A stretch of DNA of 64,000 nucleotides from Aquimonas sp964586455 (lineage in GTDB: Bacteria; Pseudomonadota; Gammaproteobacteria; Xanthomonadales; Xanthomonadaceae), in assembly GCA_964586455.1 (NCBI GenBank), contig CAZPHV010000010.1, positions 39,428 through 103,427 of the forward strand, written 5' to 3'. This document shows, one piece after another, positions 52,077 to 60,459 of the stretch. Every line of letters begins with the position of its first letter. Positions within the stretch are counted from its first letter, which is position 1. The position numbers and the translations under genes are program-made. Below the pieces are notes generated by a model. The model saw only the letters and a list, made by a program, of their open reading frames with translations, did not search any database and had not been told where the DNA came from.

Positions 52077-53980
52077 GCGGACAGCAGCAGACTGTTGACG
52101 CGGCGGATGAAGCCGGCCGGATCCTCCAGCGGCGCGCCTTCGGCCAGTTGCGCCTGCTCGAATAGCACCAGGGCCAGTTGCTCGCGACGCTCGCCCTCGG
52201 GCTCGGACTCGAAACGCTTCAGCAGCGCGTGCTGCGGATTGATCTCCAGGCTGGGCTTGGGCGCAGGCACGTCATGGCCGGCAGCGCGCATCATCCGCTG
52301 CAGGTGCAGGGCCATGTCGTACTCCTCCAGCACCAGGCACGAGGGCGACTCGGTCAGGCGCTGCGACACCCGCACCTCGCGCACGCGCTCGCCCAACGCG
52401 GCCTTGAGCGCTTCGACCAGCGGTGCGGCGGCCTTGCTGGCTTCCTCGTGCTGCTTCTTGGCTTCTTCGGCATCCGGCAGGTCGCCGAGGTCGAGCTCGC
52501 CCTTGGCGATGTTCTTCATCGGCTTGCCGTCGAACTCGCGCAGATAGCCGCTCATCCATTCGTCGATGCGCTCGTGCAGCAGCAGTACTTCGACGCCGCG
52601 CGCCTTCAGCGCTTCGAGCTGCGGGCTGTTTGCTGCTGCAGCCCAGCCGTCGGCGGTGAGGTAGTAGATCGCGTTCTGGCCGGCCGGCATGCGCGCGACA
52701 TAGTCCTCCAGCGAATGCAGCTCGTCGGCCTTGGCGCTCTTGGTGCTGGCGAAGCGCAGCAGCTTGGCGATGCGCTCGGCATTGGCGGTGTCTTCACTGA
52801 CGCCTTCCTTCAGTACGCTGCCGAAGGCATTCCAGAAGCTCAGGTACTTCTCGGCGTCCTCGCGCGCCAGACGATCCAGCAGGTCGAGGGTGCGGCGGGT
52901 GACCGCAGACTTCAGCTTGTCGATCTGGCGATTGTTCTGCAGCAGTTCGCGCGAGACGTTGAGCGGCAGGTCGTCAGAGTCGACCACGCCGCGCACGAAG
53001 CGCAGGTAGCTCGGCAGCATCTGCTCGGAGGCGTCCATGATGAAGACGCGCTTGACGTAGAGCTTCAGCCCCTTGCGCTGCTCGCGGTCGTACTGGAAAT
53101 CGAAGGGTGCGCGCTCGGGCACGAACAGCAGGCTGGTGAAGTTCTGGTTGCCCTCGACGCGGTTATGGGTCCAGGCCAGCGCATCGGCGAAGTCGTGGCT
53201 GATGTGCTTGTAGAAGGCCTGGTAGTCCTCGTCCTTGATCTCGGCCTTGGGCTGGGTCCACAGAGCCTTGGCTTCGTTGAGCGTTTCCAGCTCAGGCTGT
53301 GCAGCCTGCGGGCTGTCCTCGGCCTCACCGTCTTCGACTTCGGCGGGCGGCTTGGCCATGCGGATCGGAAACGCGATGTGATCGCTGTAGCGACGCACCA
53401 GCGACTTCAGCGTCCAGGCCTGCAGGAACTCGTCCTCCTCGGGCTTGAGATGCAGGATCACCGAGCTGCCGCGCTGGGCGCGTTCGGCCGGCTCGACGGT
53501 GAACTCGCCGCTGCCGTCCGAGCTCCAGCGCCAGGCCTCGTCGCTGCCGGCGCGGCGGCTGATCATGTCAACGCGATCGGCGACGATGAAAGCCGAATAG
53601 AAGCCCACACCGAATTGGCCGATCAGCTGCGCATCGCCCTTCTGAGCTTCCGACAGCTGCGCCATGAAGGCGCGCGTGCCGGAGCGGGCAATGGTGCCGA
53701 GGTGCTCGATCAGCTCCTCCCGGCGCATGCCGATGCCGGTGTCGCGGATTTCCAGCGTGCGGGCTTCGGCATCGACCACCAGCTCGATTGCGGGATCACC
53801 ATCGCCGCCGAGCAGGCTGGCGTCGGTGACCGCTTCGAAGCGCAACTTGTCGCAGGCATCCGAGGCGTTGGAGATCAGCTCGCGCAGGAAGATCTCCTTG
53901 TGCGAGTACAGCGAGTGGATGACGAGTTTCAGGACCTCGCGGGTCTCGGCCTGGAAGGCATGGGTTTCGACCTGGCTCAT
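52073..53980 (-). CDS. htpG: Chaperone HtpG (Hsp90)
   Basis: A 635-residue cytosolic Hsp90. N-terminal ATPase domain: AETREVLKLVIHSLYSHKEIFLRELISNASDACDKLRF, TGIGMRREELIEHLGTIARSGT, GQFGVGFYSAFIVAD. Middle domain: LYVKRVFIMD, LPSYLRFVRGVVDSDDLPLNVSRELLQ. The C-terminal dimer domain ends ...INSLLLSA-like (VNSLLLSA). Length is standard. It is followed by hslR with coupled translation; heat-shock control is expected but no sigma-32 promoter is clear. Confidence 0.97.
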   Translation of the reverse strand: MSQVETHAFQAETREVLKLVIHSLYSHKEIFLRELISNASDACDKLRFEAVTDASLLGGDGDPAIELVVDAEARTLEIRDTGIGMRREELIEHLGTIARSGTRAFMAQLSEAQKGDAQLIGQFGVGFYSAFIVADRVDMISRRAGSDEAWRWSSDGSGEFTVEPAERAQRGSSVILHLKPEEDEFLQAWTLKSLVRRYSDHIAFPIRMAKPPAEVEDGEAEDSPQAAQPELETLNEAKALWTQPKAEIKDEDYQAFYKHISHDFADALAWTHNRVEGNQNFTSLLFVPERAPFDFQYDREQRKGLKLYVKRVFIMDASEQMLPSYLRFVRGVVDSDDLPLNVSRELLQNNRQIDKLKSAVTRRTLDLLDRLAREDAEKYLSFWNAFGSVLKEGVSEDTANAERIAKLLRFASTKSAKADELHSLEDYVARMPAGQNAIYYLTADGWAAAANSPQLEALKARGVEVLLLHERIDEWMSGYLREFDGKPMKNIAKGELDLGDLPDAEEAKKQHEEASKAAAPLVEALKAALGERVREVRVSQRLTESPSCLVLEEYDMALHLQRMMRAAGHDVPAPKPSLEINPQHALLKRFESEPEGERREQLALVLFEQAQLAEGAPLEDPAGFIRRVNSLLLSA

Positions 53981-54273
53981 GGGGGCTCCGAAAGGGATGG
54001 GATCAAGGACGCGTCAACGCGCCGGCTGCCGGGGAATGGGGTGGGCGAGGGGGCTTTTCAAGTCGAGCGAGTTCAAGCGCGAGTCACGCAGTTCGCGTCT
54101 TGAAGCCCTTGCACTCACCCGCGCGGTGCGCCAGCCCACCCGCGCCGCATTGAATCGGACGCCCAACACCGGCATCAGACTGGTGAGCTCGCTCGCCGGG
54201 CAAGCCCAGCAAGCCCAGGCCGCGCGTGAGACTGTCGGCTCCGGTTCATGCTTCCGCGTTCACCGCGGTCTTA

Positions 54274-54367
54274 GGTGCGCGACACGCGCACCCTACAACC
54301 ACGAGTGCCGCCGCCGACGCCTCGAAGCCCAGGCGCCGATTCGCATACCGTGCGCCTGCGGCGCACC
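54274..54367. repeat. 94-bp dispersed repeat, copy 1
   Basis: Equal in length and 84 of 94 positions identical to 60244-60337. Both ends are palindromes: GGTGCGCGACACGCGCACC on the left and GTGCGCCTGCGGCGCAC on the right. The two hairpins around a linker recall a paired REP (BIME). Confidence 0.85.
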
Positions 54368-54459
54368 ACTTCCCATCGAAGCGTCGGAGTCACTCCAACG
54401 ACAGCAACGCGCAAGGGACTGCCGGCTTCGCTTCGCTCAAGTCGCCATTCGCGGGAACA

Positions 54460-54479
54460 GGGTGCGCCTGTGGCGCACC
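54460..54479. repeat. Half copy of the GGTGCGC repeat at the rlmC stop
   Basis: GGGTGCGCCTGTGGCGCACC matches the right-hand palindrome of the 94-bp repeat. It is followed directly by ACCTACAG, whose complement supplies the rlmC TAG. Confidence 0.75.
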
Positions 54480-54481
54480 AC

Positions 54482-55657
54482 CTACAGCGCCTCCAGCCCA
54501 GCCTCGTCCTGCCGTCGCAGCAGCACCAGCGTCTCGAAGTGCGCCGTATGCGGAAACAGGTCCAGCACCTGCGCTTCGACGGGCTCGAACGAGGTCAAGC
54601 GGCCCAGGTCCGCGGCGAGGGTGTCGACGTTGCAGCTGGAGTAGATCAGCATGCGCGTCGCGCTGGATTCGATCGCTGCGCACAGCTCCGCGCCGATGCC
54701 GCGCCGCGGCGGGTTCACGATCACTGCTTCCGCCCCGCCTGCGAGTGCGGCCGCAGCGCTGGCATCGGCGACTTCGAAGCGGACATTGGTCAGACCCAGC
54801 TCCTGCGTCGAACGCTCGGCGCTGGCGATGGCTTCTGCGCTGATTTCGCGGCCGATCACCTGCTGCGCATGCGGTGCGCAGTGCAGGGCGAAGCCACCCA
54901 CGCCGCAGTAGAGATCCAGCAGGCGCTGCGGTTTGCAGTCGGCGATCCAGCGCGCGGCCTGCGCATACAGCGCTGCGGCCAGTTCCGTATGGGTCTGGAA
55001 GAAGCTGCGTGGCTTCAGATGCAGCGGGATGCCGTTGACCTCCATGCGCAGGCTGTCGGGCCCGGGCAACAGCAGTTCGACATCCCCCTCCAGCACCGCC
55101 TTGTGCTCAGGCTGCAGATTCACCGAAACCGGGCCCAGCATCGGCAGGGCTTCGCGCAGCCCTGGCAGGTGCTTCTCGATGCGTGACAGCGGCTCGCGCG
55201 AGCGGACCACGAAACGCAGACCCAGCGCGCCGGACGGGGCAAGCGTGAGCAACAGATACTTGAGTTCGCCGCGGCGCTGGGCCAGCGAATAGGGCGTGAT
55301 GCGCGCCTGCCGAATGAACTCCCGCAGCGACGCGAACGCAGACTGCAGCGCGGGCGGATACAGCAGGCAGTCGGCCAGATCGACCGCACGATCCTGCAGA
55401 TCGACCAGCCCGAGCAAGGGCGAGTCAACGCTGCCGCCCACCGCCATCTTGGCCTTGTTGCGGAAACCCGATGGAGCGCTCGCCAGCGGGCTCAGCCAGC
55501 GCAGGCGGGCGCCCTGGATGCGCGCCTCGGCCAGCGCCTGCTTGTCCGCGAGCTGCTCGGCGTAGCCCCGCTCGATCCATGCGCAGGAACGACAGCGCGC
55601 AGCGGCGAAGTGGGGGCAATGGGTGCCGGGATTGAGGGTTGCGGATTCGGGATTCAC
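54482..55657 (-). CDS. rlmC: 23S rRNA (uracil-747-C5)-methyltransferase RlmC
   Basis: A 391-residue SAM-dependent, iron-sulfur rRNA methyltransferase. N-terminal Cys cluster: CPHFAAARCRSCAW and a later DCLLYPPAL. The RlmC-type features are FRNKAKMAVGGSVDSPLLGL, RRGELKYLLLTLAPSG, RSFFQTHTELAAALYA, LLDLYCGVGGFALHCA (SAM motif), VNPPRRGIGAELC and the catalytic Cys in LIYSSCNVDTLAADL. The RlmD TRAM domain is absent, supporting RlmC. The start is uncertain: the GTG at 55657 is closest to the first Cys and is used here, but no ribosome site is visible; TTG at 55705 is an alternative. Confidence 0.9.
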   Translation of the reverse strand: MNPESATLNPGTHCPHFAAARCRSCAWIERGYAEQLADKQALAEARIQGARLRWLSPLASAPSGFRNKAKMAVGGSVDSPLLGLVDLQDRAVDLADCLLYPPALQSAFASLREFIRQARITPYSLAQRRGELKYLLLTLAPSGALGLRFVVRSREPLSRIEKHLPGLREALPMLGPVSVNLQPEHKAVLEGDVELLLPGPDSLRMEVNGIPLHLKPRSFFQTHTELAAALYAQAARWIADCKPQRLLDLYCGVGGFALHCAPHAQQVIGREISAEAIASAERSTQELGLTNVRFEVADASAAAALAGGAEAVIVNPPRRGIGAELCAAIESSATRMLIYSSCNVDTLAADLGRLTSFEPVEAQVLDLFPHTAHFETLVLLRRQDEAGLEAL

Positions 55658-55707
55658 AGCCAGCCAAGGTCGCGAGTGAGGGCCGCGTCGGAGCGCGGCG
55701 CTCAAGT

Positions 55708-56316
55708 TCAGTCGCGGGCGGGCGTGTCCGGCCCGTCTTCGTCTTCCGCATCCGCGTCGCCGGCTTCCCGGGCGTCGTCTTCAGCGATCTTGATGCGCGC
55801 GTCGTCGAGGCCGCGCAGCACCTTGAACAGTTCGCGATAGGCGGCGGGCGGGCGTTCGGCGGCGCGCTCGTCGCGCGCCTTGCGGATCAGCTGGCGCAGC
55901 TGCTGACGGTCGGCCTCGGGATAGGTTTCGATGGCTTCGGTCAGCGCGGATTCCTCGTCGATCATGCGATCGCGGAGGTTCTCCAGCCGGTGGAAGCGGG
56001 CGTTCTCGCGGCGCTGGCTGTCGCGGTCGATGTCCATATGGGCCCGGATCGCGGCCACGGCGTCCTCGTCGCGCCGCAGCAGCTTGGCCAGGAACTGGAT
56101 CTCGCGCTTGCGGGCGATGTGCTGGGTGATGCGTCGCGTATGCTGCACGGCCGCGCGCAGTGCATCGTCCATCGGCACCTTCTTCAGCTGGGTGTCGGAC
56201 AATGCCACCAGCCGCTCGGCCAGCTCGAACACGGCCAGAGCGTCGCGGCGCTGCTGGCTGCGGCTCGGTCCGCGGTCTTCCAAATCAAATTCTTCGCTAT
56301 CGTCGTGGCGGTTCAT
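55708..56316 (-). CDS. darP: Ribosome biogenesis factor DarP (YjgA)
   Basis: A 202-residue helical protein of the DUF615 family acting in late 50S maturation. It shows GPSRSQQRRDALAVFELAERLVALSDTQLKKVPMDDALRAAV, RRITQHIARKREIQFLAKLLR and a C-terminal RELFKVLRGLDD followed by an acidic tail (EDDAREAGDADAEDEDG). The ATG at 56316 fits the family; the longer frame is antisense to pmbA. It is divergent from pmbA (about 40 bp), the usual arrangement. Confidence 0.93.
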   Translation of the reverse strand: MNRHDDSEEFDLEDRGPSRSQQRRDALAVFELAERLVALSDTQLKKVPMDDALRAAVQHTRRITQHIARKREIQFLAKLLRRDEDAVAAIRAHMDIDRDSQRRENARFHRLENLRDRMIDEESALTEAIETYPEADRQQLRQLIRKARDERAAERPPAAYRELFKVLRGLDDARIKIAEDDAREAGDADAEDEDGPDTPARD

Positions 56317-56356
56317 GGCGGGCGCTGGCGGGGTTTCAAAACGCAAGGATACGTGA

Positions 56357-57715
56357 GTGGGCGCACAGGCTCTTTCCAGCGATGAATCCATGGCCCATCT
56401 GGCCCAGTTGGCCGAGGACGCACTCAAGCGCTGCAGGGCGCTGGGCGCTGAGCAGGCGGAAGTCGGTGTCAACGAGAGTTCCGGCCTTGCCGTCAATGTA
56501 CGCATGGGCGAAGTCGAGACGGTCGAGCACACCCGCGACCGCGGACTGTCGATCACGGTCTACGTTGGCGGCCGCAAAGGCAGCGCCAGCACCGCCGACC
56601 TCGATCCGGCAACGATCGAGACCAGCGTTCTGCAGGCGATCGCGATCGCACGGCATACCGAGGCCGATCCGTGTTCGGGCCTTGCCGATGCCGAGCGGAT
56701 GGCGCGCGAGTTCCCCGACCTCGACCTCTGGCATCCATGGGCGCTGTCGGCGGATGCCGCGGTCGAACTGGCGCTGGCCTGCGAGGCGGAAGGCCGGGCG
56801 CTGGATGCTCGCGTGTCGAACTCGGATGGCGCTGCTGTCAGTACCGGCACCAGCCTGTCGGTGTATGCGAACACGCACGGTTTTGTCGGGGCGGAACGCA
56901 GCACCAGTCACTCGATTAGCTGTTCTCTGATCGCGGGCACCGGTGAGGGCATGCAGCGCGACTACTGGTTCAGCGCCGGCTGTGCCGCAGAGGATCTGGA
57001 GGATGCCGCCAGCATCGGCCGGCGGGCGGCCGAGCGCGCGCTGCGCCGGCTCGACCCGCGCGAGGCGCCGACCGGCGATTTCCCCGTGCTGTTCTCGCCT
57101 GAAGTGGCGCGCAGCCTGATCGGGCATCTGCTGTCGGCCGCCTCGGGCGGCGCGCTGTATCGGCGTGCGTCCTTCCTGCTGGATGCCTGCGGCGAGCAGA
57201 TACTGCCGGCCTGGATGCATCTGCGCGAACGCCCGCACCTCACGCGTGGCCCGCGCTCGGCCAACTTCGATGCCGAAGGCGTGGCCACCGTCGATTCCGA
57301 TCTGGTCAGCGACGGCGTGCTGACGCGCTACATCCTCGGCAGCTACAGCGCACGCAAGCTTGGCCTGTCCAGCACCGGCAATGCCGGCGGTGTGCACAAT
57401 CTTCTGGTCGAAGGCCGCGGTGAGCGCTTCGAGGATCTGCTGGCCGGAATTCGTCGCGGCGTGCTGGTCACCGAACTGATGGGGCAGGGCGTCAGCACGA
57501 TCACCGGCGATTACTCGCGCGGTGCGGCGGGCTTCTGGATCGAGAACGGCGAGATCGCCTGGCCGGTAGATGAGTTCACCATCGCCGGCAAGCTGCGTGA
57601 GATGTATTCGGCCATCGAAGCCGTGGGCGCGGATGTCGACCTGCGGTCACATATCCGGACCGGCTCCATCCTGATAGGGCGCATGATGGTCGCGGGTGGT
57701 GGAGAGGCGAGCTGA
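56357..57715 (+). CDS. pmbA: Metalloprotease-like TldE/PmbA
   Basis: A 452-residue partner of TldD in the hetero-oligomeric protease that processes modified peptides such as microcins and CcdA. PmbA has no zinc ligands of its own, in agreement with the absence of HExxH here. Conserved parts: VETVEHTRDRGLSITVYVGGRKGSASTADL and GNAGGVHNLLVEGR, TELMGQGVSTITGDYSRGAAGFWIENGEIAWPVDEFTIAG. The GTG at 56357 has AAGGA 7 bases upstream. tldD is not in the window. Confidence 0.95.
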   Translation: MGAQALSSDESMAHLAQLAEDALKRCRALGAEQAEVGVNESSGLAVNVRMGEVETVEHTRDRGLSITVYVGGRKGSASTADLDPATIETSVLQAIAIARHTEADPCSGLADAERMAREFPDLDLWHPWALSADAAVELALACEAEGRALDARVSNSDGAAVSTGTSLSVYANTHGFVGAERSTSHSISCSLIAGTGEGMQRDYWFSAGCAAEDLEDAASIGRRAAERALRRLDPREAPTGDFPVLFSPEVARSLIGHLLSAASGGALYRRASFLLDACGEQILPAWMHLRERPHLTRGPRSANFDAEGVATVDSDLVSDGVLTRYILGSYSARKLGLSSTGNAGGVHNLLVEGRGERFEDLLAGIRRGVLVTELMGQGVSTITGDYSRGAAGFWIENGEIAWPVDEFTIAGKLREMYSAIEAVGADVDLRSHIRTGSILIGRMMVAGGGEAS

Positions 57716-57805
57716 GCTTTCCTTGACATCCGTCGCCGGCAGCGCGACAACGTGTGGGCTGAATGGACACCGCCCGAACCGAATCACCCTTGCAAGGAGC
57801 TGACC

Positions 57806-58231
57806 ATGAGTGACACGCCTGAATCCCCGTACATCCCTTCTGCGCAGCCGCCGGAGCCGCCGCCGGGGCTGAACCCGGACGCCAACGAAAAGCAGTTCGC
57901 GCTGTTCGTGCATCTGTCGGCGCTGTTGGGCTTCTTCATTCCGCTCGGCAATGTGATCGCCCCGCTGGTGATGTGGCAGATCAAAAAGAACGAGTCTGCC
58001 TTCATCGACGACCAGGGCAAGGAAGCGGTGAACTTCAACTTGACCCTGCTGCTGATCGGCCTGGCGCTGATTATCCTGACGGTCATCACGTTCGGGCTCG
58101 GCATTTTCCTGACCGCGCCGCTGGGTCTGGTGCTTGGCGTGGCATGGCTGATCTTCGCCATCCTCGGGGGCATCAAAGCCAACGAGGGCGTCGCCTACCG
58201 CTATCCGTACATCCTGCGCCTGATCAAGTAA
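57806..58231 (+). CDS. DUF4870 small membrane protein
   Basis: A 141-residue protein starting at an ATG with AAGGAG 6 bases upstream. A Pro-rich N-terminus (YIPSAQPPEPPPGLNP) leads to FALFVHLSALLGFFIPLGNVIAPLVMWQIKKNESAFIDDQGKEAVNFNLTLLL, the DUF4870 core (Tic20-like), with four hydrophobic spans. Function is unknown. It has its own strong terminator. Confidence 0.88.
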   Translation: MSDTPESPYIPSAQPPEPPPGLNPDANEKQFALFVHLSALLGFFIPLGNVIAPLVMWQIKKNESAFIDDQGKEAVNFNLTLLLIGLALIILTVITFGLGIFLTAPLGLVLGVAWLIFAILGGIKANEGVAYRYPYILRLIK

Positions 58232-58246
58232 GCGCAGGGGTCAACC

Positions 58247-58278
58247 GCAAACGCCCCGCCTCAGTGCGGGGCGTTTGC
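58247..58278 (+). terminator. Terminator after the DUF4870 gene
   Basis: A perfect 13-bp stem (58247-58259 and 58266-58278) with a 6-base loop CTCAGT, followed by ATTTCT. The T-run is short but the stem is strong. Confidence 0.82.
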
Positions 58279-58342
58279 ATTTCTGACGACCGCGCCTGCC
58301 GCTATGCTTGCGACCCGTCGTCGTTGCAGGAACGAAAGCCGC

Positions 58343-58831
58343 ATGCCCTACACCCCCATCGTCGCCACGCTCGGCTACGTGCTCTCGCCCGACGGCCAGC
58401 GCGTGCTGATGATCCATCGCAATGCGCGCGCGGATGATCAGCACCTCGGCAAGTACAACGGCCTTGGCGGCAAGCTCGAACCGATGGAGGACATCGCCGC
58501 CGGCATGCGCCGCGAGATTCACGAAGAAGCCGGCATCGAGTGCCTGTCGATGCAGCTGCGCGGCACCCTGAACTGGCCGGGTTTCGGCAAGCAGGGTGAG
58601 GACTGGTTGGGCTTCATCTTTCTCATCGATCGCTACAGAGGCGAGGTGCCCGCCTCGAACGCTGAAGGCGACCTCGTGTGGGTGGAGCGCGATCGGCTGA
58701 TGGAGCTGCCGATGTGGGAAGGTGATCGACACTTTCTGCCGCTGGTGTTCGATGCCGACCCGCGTCCTTTCCACGGCGCAATGCCCTATCGCGAAGGCCG
58801 CATGCAGAGCTGGAGCTACAGCCGTTTCTGA
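58343..58831 (+). CDS. NUDIX hydrolase (8-oxo-dGTP diphosphatase type)
   Basis: A 162-residue protein with a full Nudix box: GLGGKLEPMEDIAAGMRREIHEEAGI, giving the metal-binding Glu residues. The N-terminus TPIVATLGYVLSPDGQRVLMIHRN and the YNGLGGKLE context match MutT/MTH1-like enzymes often annotated as 8-oxo-dGTP diphosphatase. The substrate is not proven. The ATG at 58343 has AGGA about 11 bases upstream; the longer frame is less likely. Confidence 0.88.
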   Translation: MPYTPIVATLGYVLSPDGQRVLMIHRNARADDQHLGKYNGLGGKLEPMEDIAAGMRREIHEEAGIECLSMQLRGTLNWPGFGKQGEDWLGFIFLIDRYRGEVPASNAEGDLVWVERDRLMELPMWEGDRHFLPLVFDADPRPFHGAMPYREGRMQSWSYSRF

Positions 58832-58867
58832 TCAGGCTCGCCGAGGCCGCACTTCCTTGTTCAGGAA

Positions 58868-58896
58868 TTGCTAAGCCTGGGGGCCTTGGCTATAGT
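58868..58896 (+). promoter_or_regulatory. Probable csrA promoter
   Basis: TTGCTA (58868-58873) and TATAGT (58891-58896) with a 17-base spacer, leaving a leader of about 150 bases before csrA. Confidence 0.55.
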
Positions 58897-59052
58897 CGCC
58901 GCGACATGTCACACGCGCTGCGTGTGTACTAGGGAAGGCCGGCATGGCCGTGGGGCGACGCAAGGCACCGCGCTCTGAGTGGCGCTTCGAGAGTGTCGCG
59001 TCGAGGGGTGAGGCGCCCAAGGCCCTGCGAAACAGGCGCAAGGAGAGGTGGC

Positions 59053-59262
59053 ATGCTGATTTTGACTCGCCGCGTAGGCGAAACGCTGATGATTGGAGAC
59101 TCAATCACCGTGACCGTGCTCGGCGTCAAGGGCAACCAGGTGCGCATAGGTATCGGCGCGCCCAAGGACGTCGCGGTGCATCGAGAGGAGATCTATCAGC
59201 GCATCCGCTCTGAAGGCGCCGAGGGCGCGAAGCCGGATGTGGACAGCGAACAATCGGCTTGA
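59053..59262 (+). CDS. csrA: Carbon storage regulator CsrA/RsmA
   Basis: A 69-residue RNA-binding protein: MLILTRRVGETLMIGDSITVTVLGVKGNQVRIGIGAPKDVAVHREEIYQRI, with the RNA-contact residues R6/R7 and R44 region intact. It binds GGA-containing hairpins in mRNA leaders to control carbon storage, motility and biofilm, linking to the several cyclic di-GMP genes and phaZ in the window. AGGAGAGG lies just before the ATG, itself a GGA-rich site that could allow self-control. It lies 82 bp ahead of tRNA-Ser, the common order in gammaproteobacteria. Confidence 0.97.
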   Translation: MLILTRRVGETLMIGDSITVTVLGVKGNQVRIGIGAPKDVAVHREEIYQRIRSEGAEGAKPDVDSEQSA

Positions 59263-59268
59263 GCGGGC

Positions 59269-59297
59269 TTTACCAACGCACGGCGCTCGTCTATAGT
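59269..59297 (+). promoter_or_regulatory. Probable tRNA-Ser(GCU) promoter
   Basis: TTTACC (59269-59274), 17 bases, TATAGT (59292-59297), about 48 bases ahead of the tRNA. Confidence 0.6.
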
Positions 59298-59344
59298 TGC
59301 GCGCTCTGCGGCGGCGGGCTCACAAGGTCCGCGGCAGCAAATCC

Positions 59345-59437
59345 GGAGAGATGCCCGAGAGGCCGAAGGGGCTCCCCTGCTAAGGGAGTATAGGGTCAAA
59401 AGCTCTATCGAGGGTTCGAATCCCTCTCTCTCCGCCA
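59345..59437 (+). tRNA. tRNA-Ser (GCU)
   Basis: A 93-base class II tRNA. GGAGAGA pairs with TCTCTCC; the anticodon is GCT in CCTGCTAAG (codons AGC/AGU). There is a long variable arm, GGTTCGAATCC T-loop, and encoded CCA. Confidence 0.97.
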
Positions 59438-59448
59438 GATGCACAGCC

Positions 59449-59470
59449 AAGGGGGCCGCAAGGCCCCCTT
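59449..59470 (+). terminator. Terminator after tRNA-Ser(GCU)
   Basis: AAGGGGGCC (59449-59457), GCAA tetraloop, GGCCCCCTT (59462-59470), then CGGTTT. Confidence 0.85.
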
Positions 59471-59560
59471 CGGTTTCCGAGTTGGACATTGTTCTGGTTC
59501 GGATGCATCGGGGACTGCAACGCGCGAGTGGTCGGTTTCAGAAAGTTTGAAATCAACGGC

Positions 59561-59589
59561 TTGACGAGGCAGAAATCACCCCGCATAAT
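59561..59589 (+). promoter_or_regulatory. Promoter of tRNA-Arg(ACG)
   Basis: TTGACG (59561-59566) and CATAAT (59584-59589), spacer 17. Transcription would begin a few bases before the tRNA at 59601. Confidence 0.78.
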
Positions 59590-59600
59590 TTCGCTTCTAC

Positions 59601-59677
59601 GCGCCCGTAGCTCAGCTGGATAGAGCACCAGGCTACGAACTTGGGGGTCGGAGGTTCGAATCCTTCCGGGCGCGCCA
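59601..59677 (+). tRNA. tRNA-Arg (ACG)
   Basis: A 77-base tRNA. GCGCCCG pairs with CGGGCGC; the anticodon in CTACGAAC is ACG (wobble A to I by TadA reads CGU/CGC/CGA). The CCA is encoded. Confidence 0.97.
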
Positions 59678-59691
59678 TCGAAAGAACCAAG

Positions 59692-59722
59692 AAGCCAGCA
59701 GCTCGCGCTCGCTGGCTTTTTT
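59692..59722 (+). terminator. Terminator after tRNA-Arg
   Basis: AAGCCAGC (59692-59699) pairs with GCTGGCTT (59711-59718), followed by TTTT. The inner loop (AGCTCGCGCTC) can extend the stem. Confidence 0.88.
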
Positions 59723-60459
59723 GTTGCCTGTGATTTGCTGTTGCCTGCGAACTGCGCGCGAAGAATCCGCATGCTTTGGAACTATCGTGCGCGACTCCGT
59801 CCATGAGTTGCCAAGGGGTCGAGCGTCTGCGGCAAATCCAGACCCCGTCAGGTCGAGTCAAGCGTTCGCGTGCTCGATCCTCTGGCGCTGAATCCATGCC
59901 GCGCGGAGTGCACAACCAAGTCTGGGTCGTCGCGCTTGGCTGTGGGTACTCCGGCTTCTTCGGACAGCGCGGCCAGCAAGCCGGCGATGATCCTGAGTTT
60001 GCGGCCAGCCTGGTCGTGGTTGCCGCAGGCGTTGCGTTGTCGGCCTCGCAGCCATTGTTGCCCCGAACCCGATCGGCCCGCCCCGCTCCAGATCGCTGAG
60101 CGCCAGTCTTTGCGCTGAACTACGAAAGCGAAGGGCGTCGGGGGACAGCGGCTCTGCTCGATAGCCTGGCAAGGGAGGAGATCGAGAAAATCGCTTCGAT
60201 CGGATGGGGCTTCAAGCCTGCCAAGGCGCCTCTCGCAATCGCCGGTGCGCGACACGCGCACCCTACAGCCACGAGCGACGCCGCCTCCGCATCGAAGCCC
60301 GGGCGCCGATTCGCATAGGGTGCGCCTGTGGCGCACCCACGAAGAGCGAAGAGCGATGAGCGCCCGAAGGTCCTTGCGGGGGTGCAGTCACCCGCCCCAT
60401 CCACGGAGACCGACAAGTCGGAGCCTCCCGTGCGTCGAAACATCCGTTGCATGCGGCGG
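59723..60459. other. Long region without a supported gene, downstream of tRNA-Arg
   Basis: About 740 bases. Minus-strand frames between 59850 and 60170 are open in two registers and carry possible remnants (for example KLRIIAGLLAALSEEAGVP), but no family is recognised; this may be decayed coding sequence. The 94-bp repeat copy 2 is at 60244-60337. The location beside a tRNA would suit an old integration site. Confidence 0.45.
60244..60337. repeat. 94-bp dispersed repeat, copy 2
   Basis: Same length as 54274-54367 with 10 substitutions. The end palindromes GGTGCGCGACACGCGCACC and GGTGCGCCTGTGGCGCACC are intact. Confidence 0.85.

Larger units (their letters stand above)
53981..54481. other. 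Intergenic region with GGTGCGC repeats
   Basis: About 500 bases between htpG and rlmC. It must hold the htpG promoter. A 94-bp repeat lies at 54274-54367 and a half copy at 54460-54479. No gene is supported. Confidence 0.55.

Noticed and set aside
52178..54103. 641-codon plus-strand frame opposite htpG
   Set aside because: High GC leaves the antisense frame open; the peptide is low in structure and resembles nothing, while the minus strand encodes a complete HtpG.
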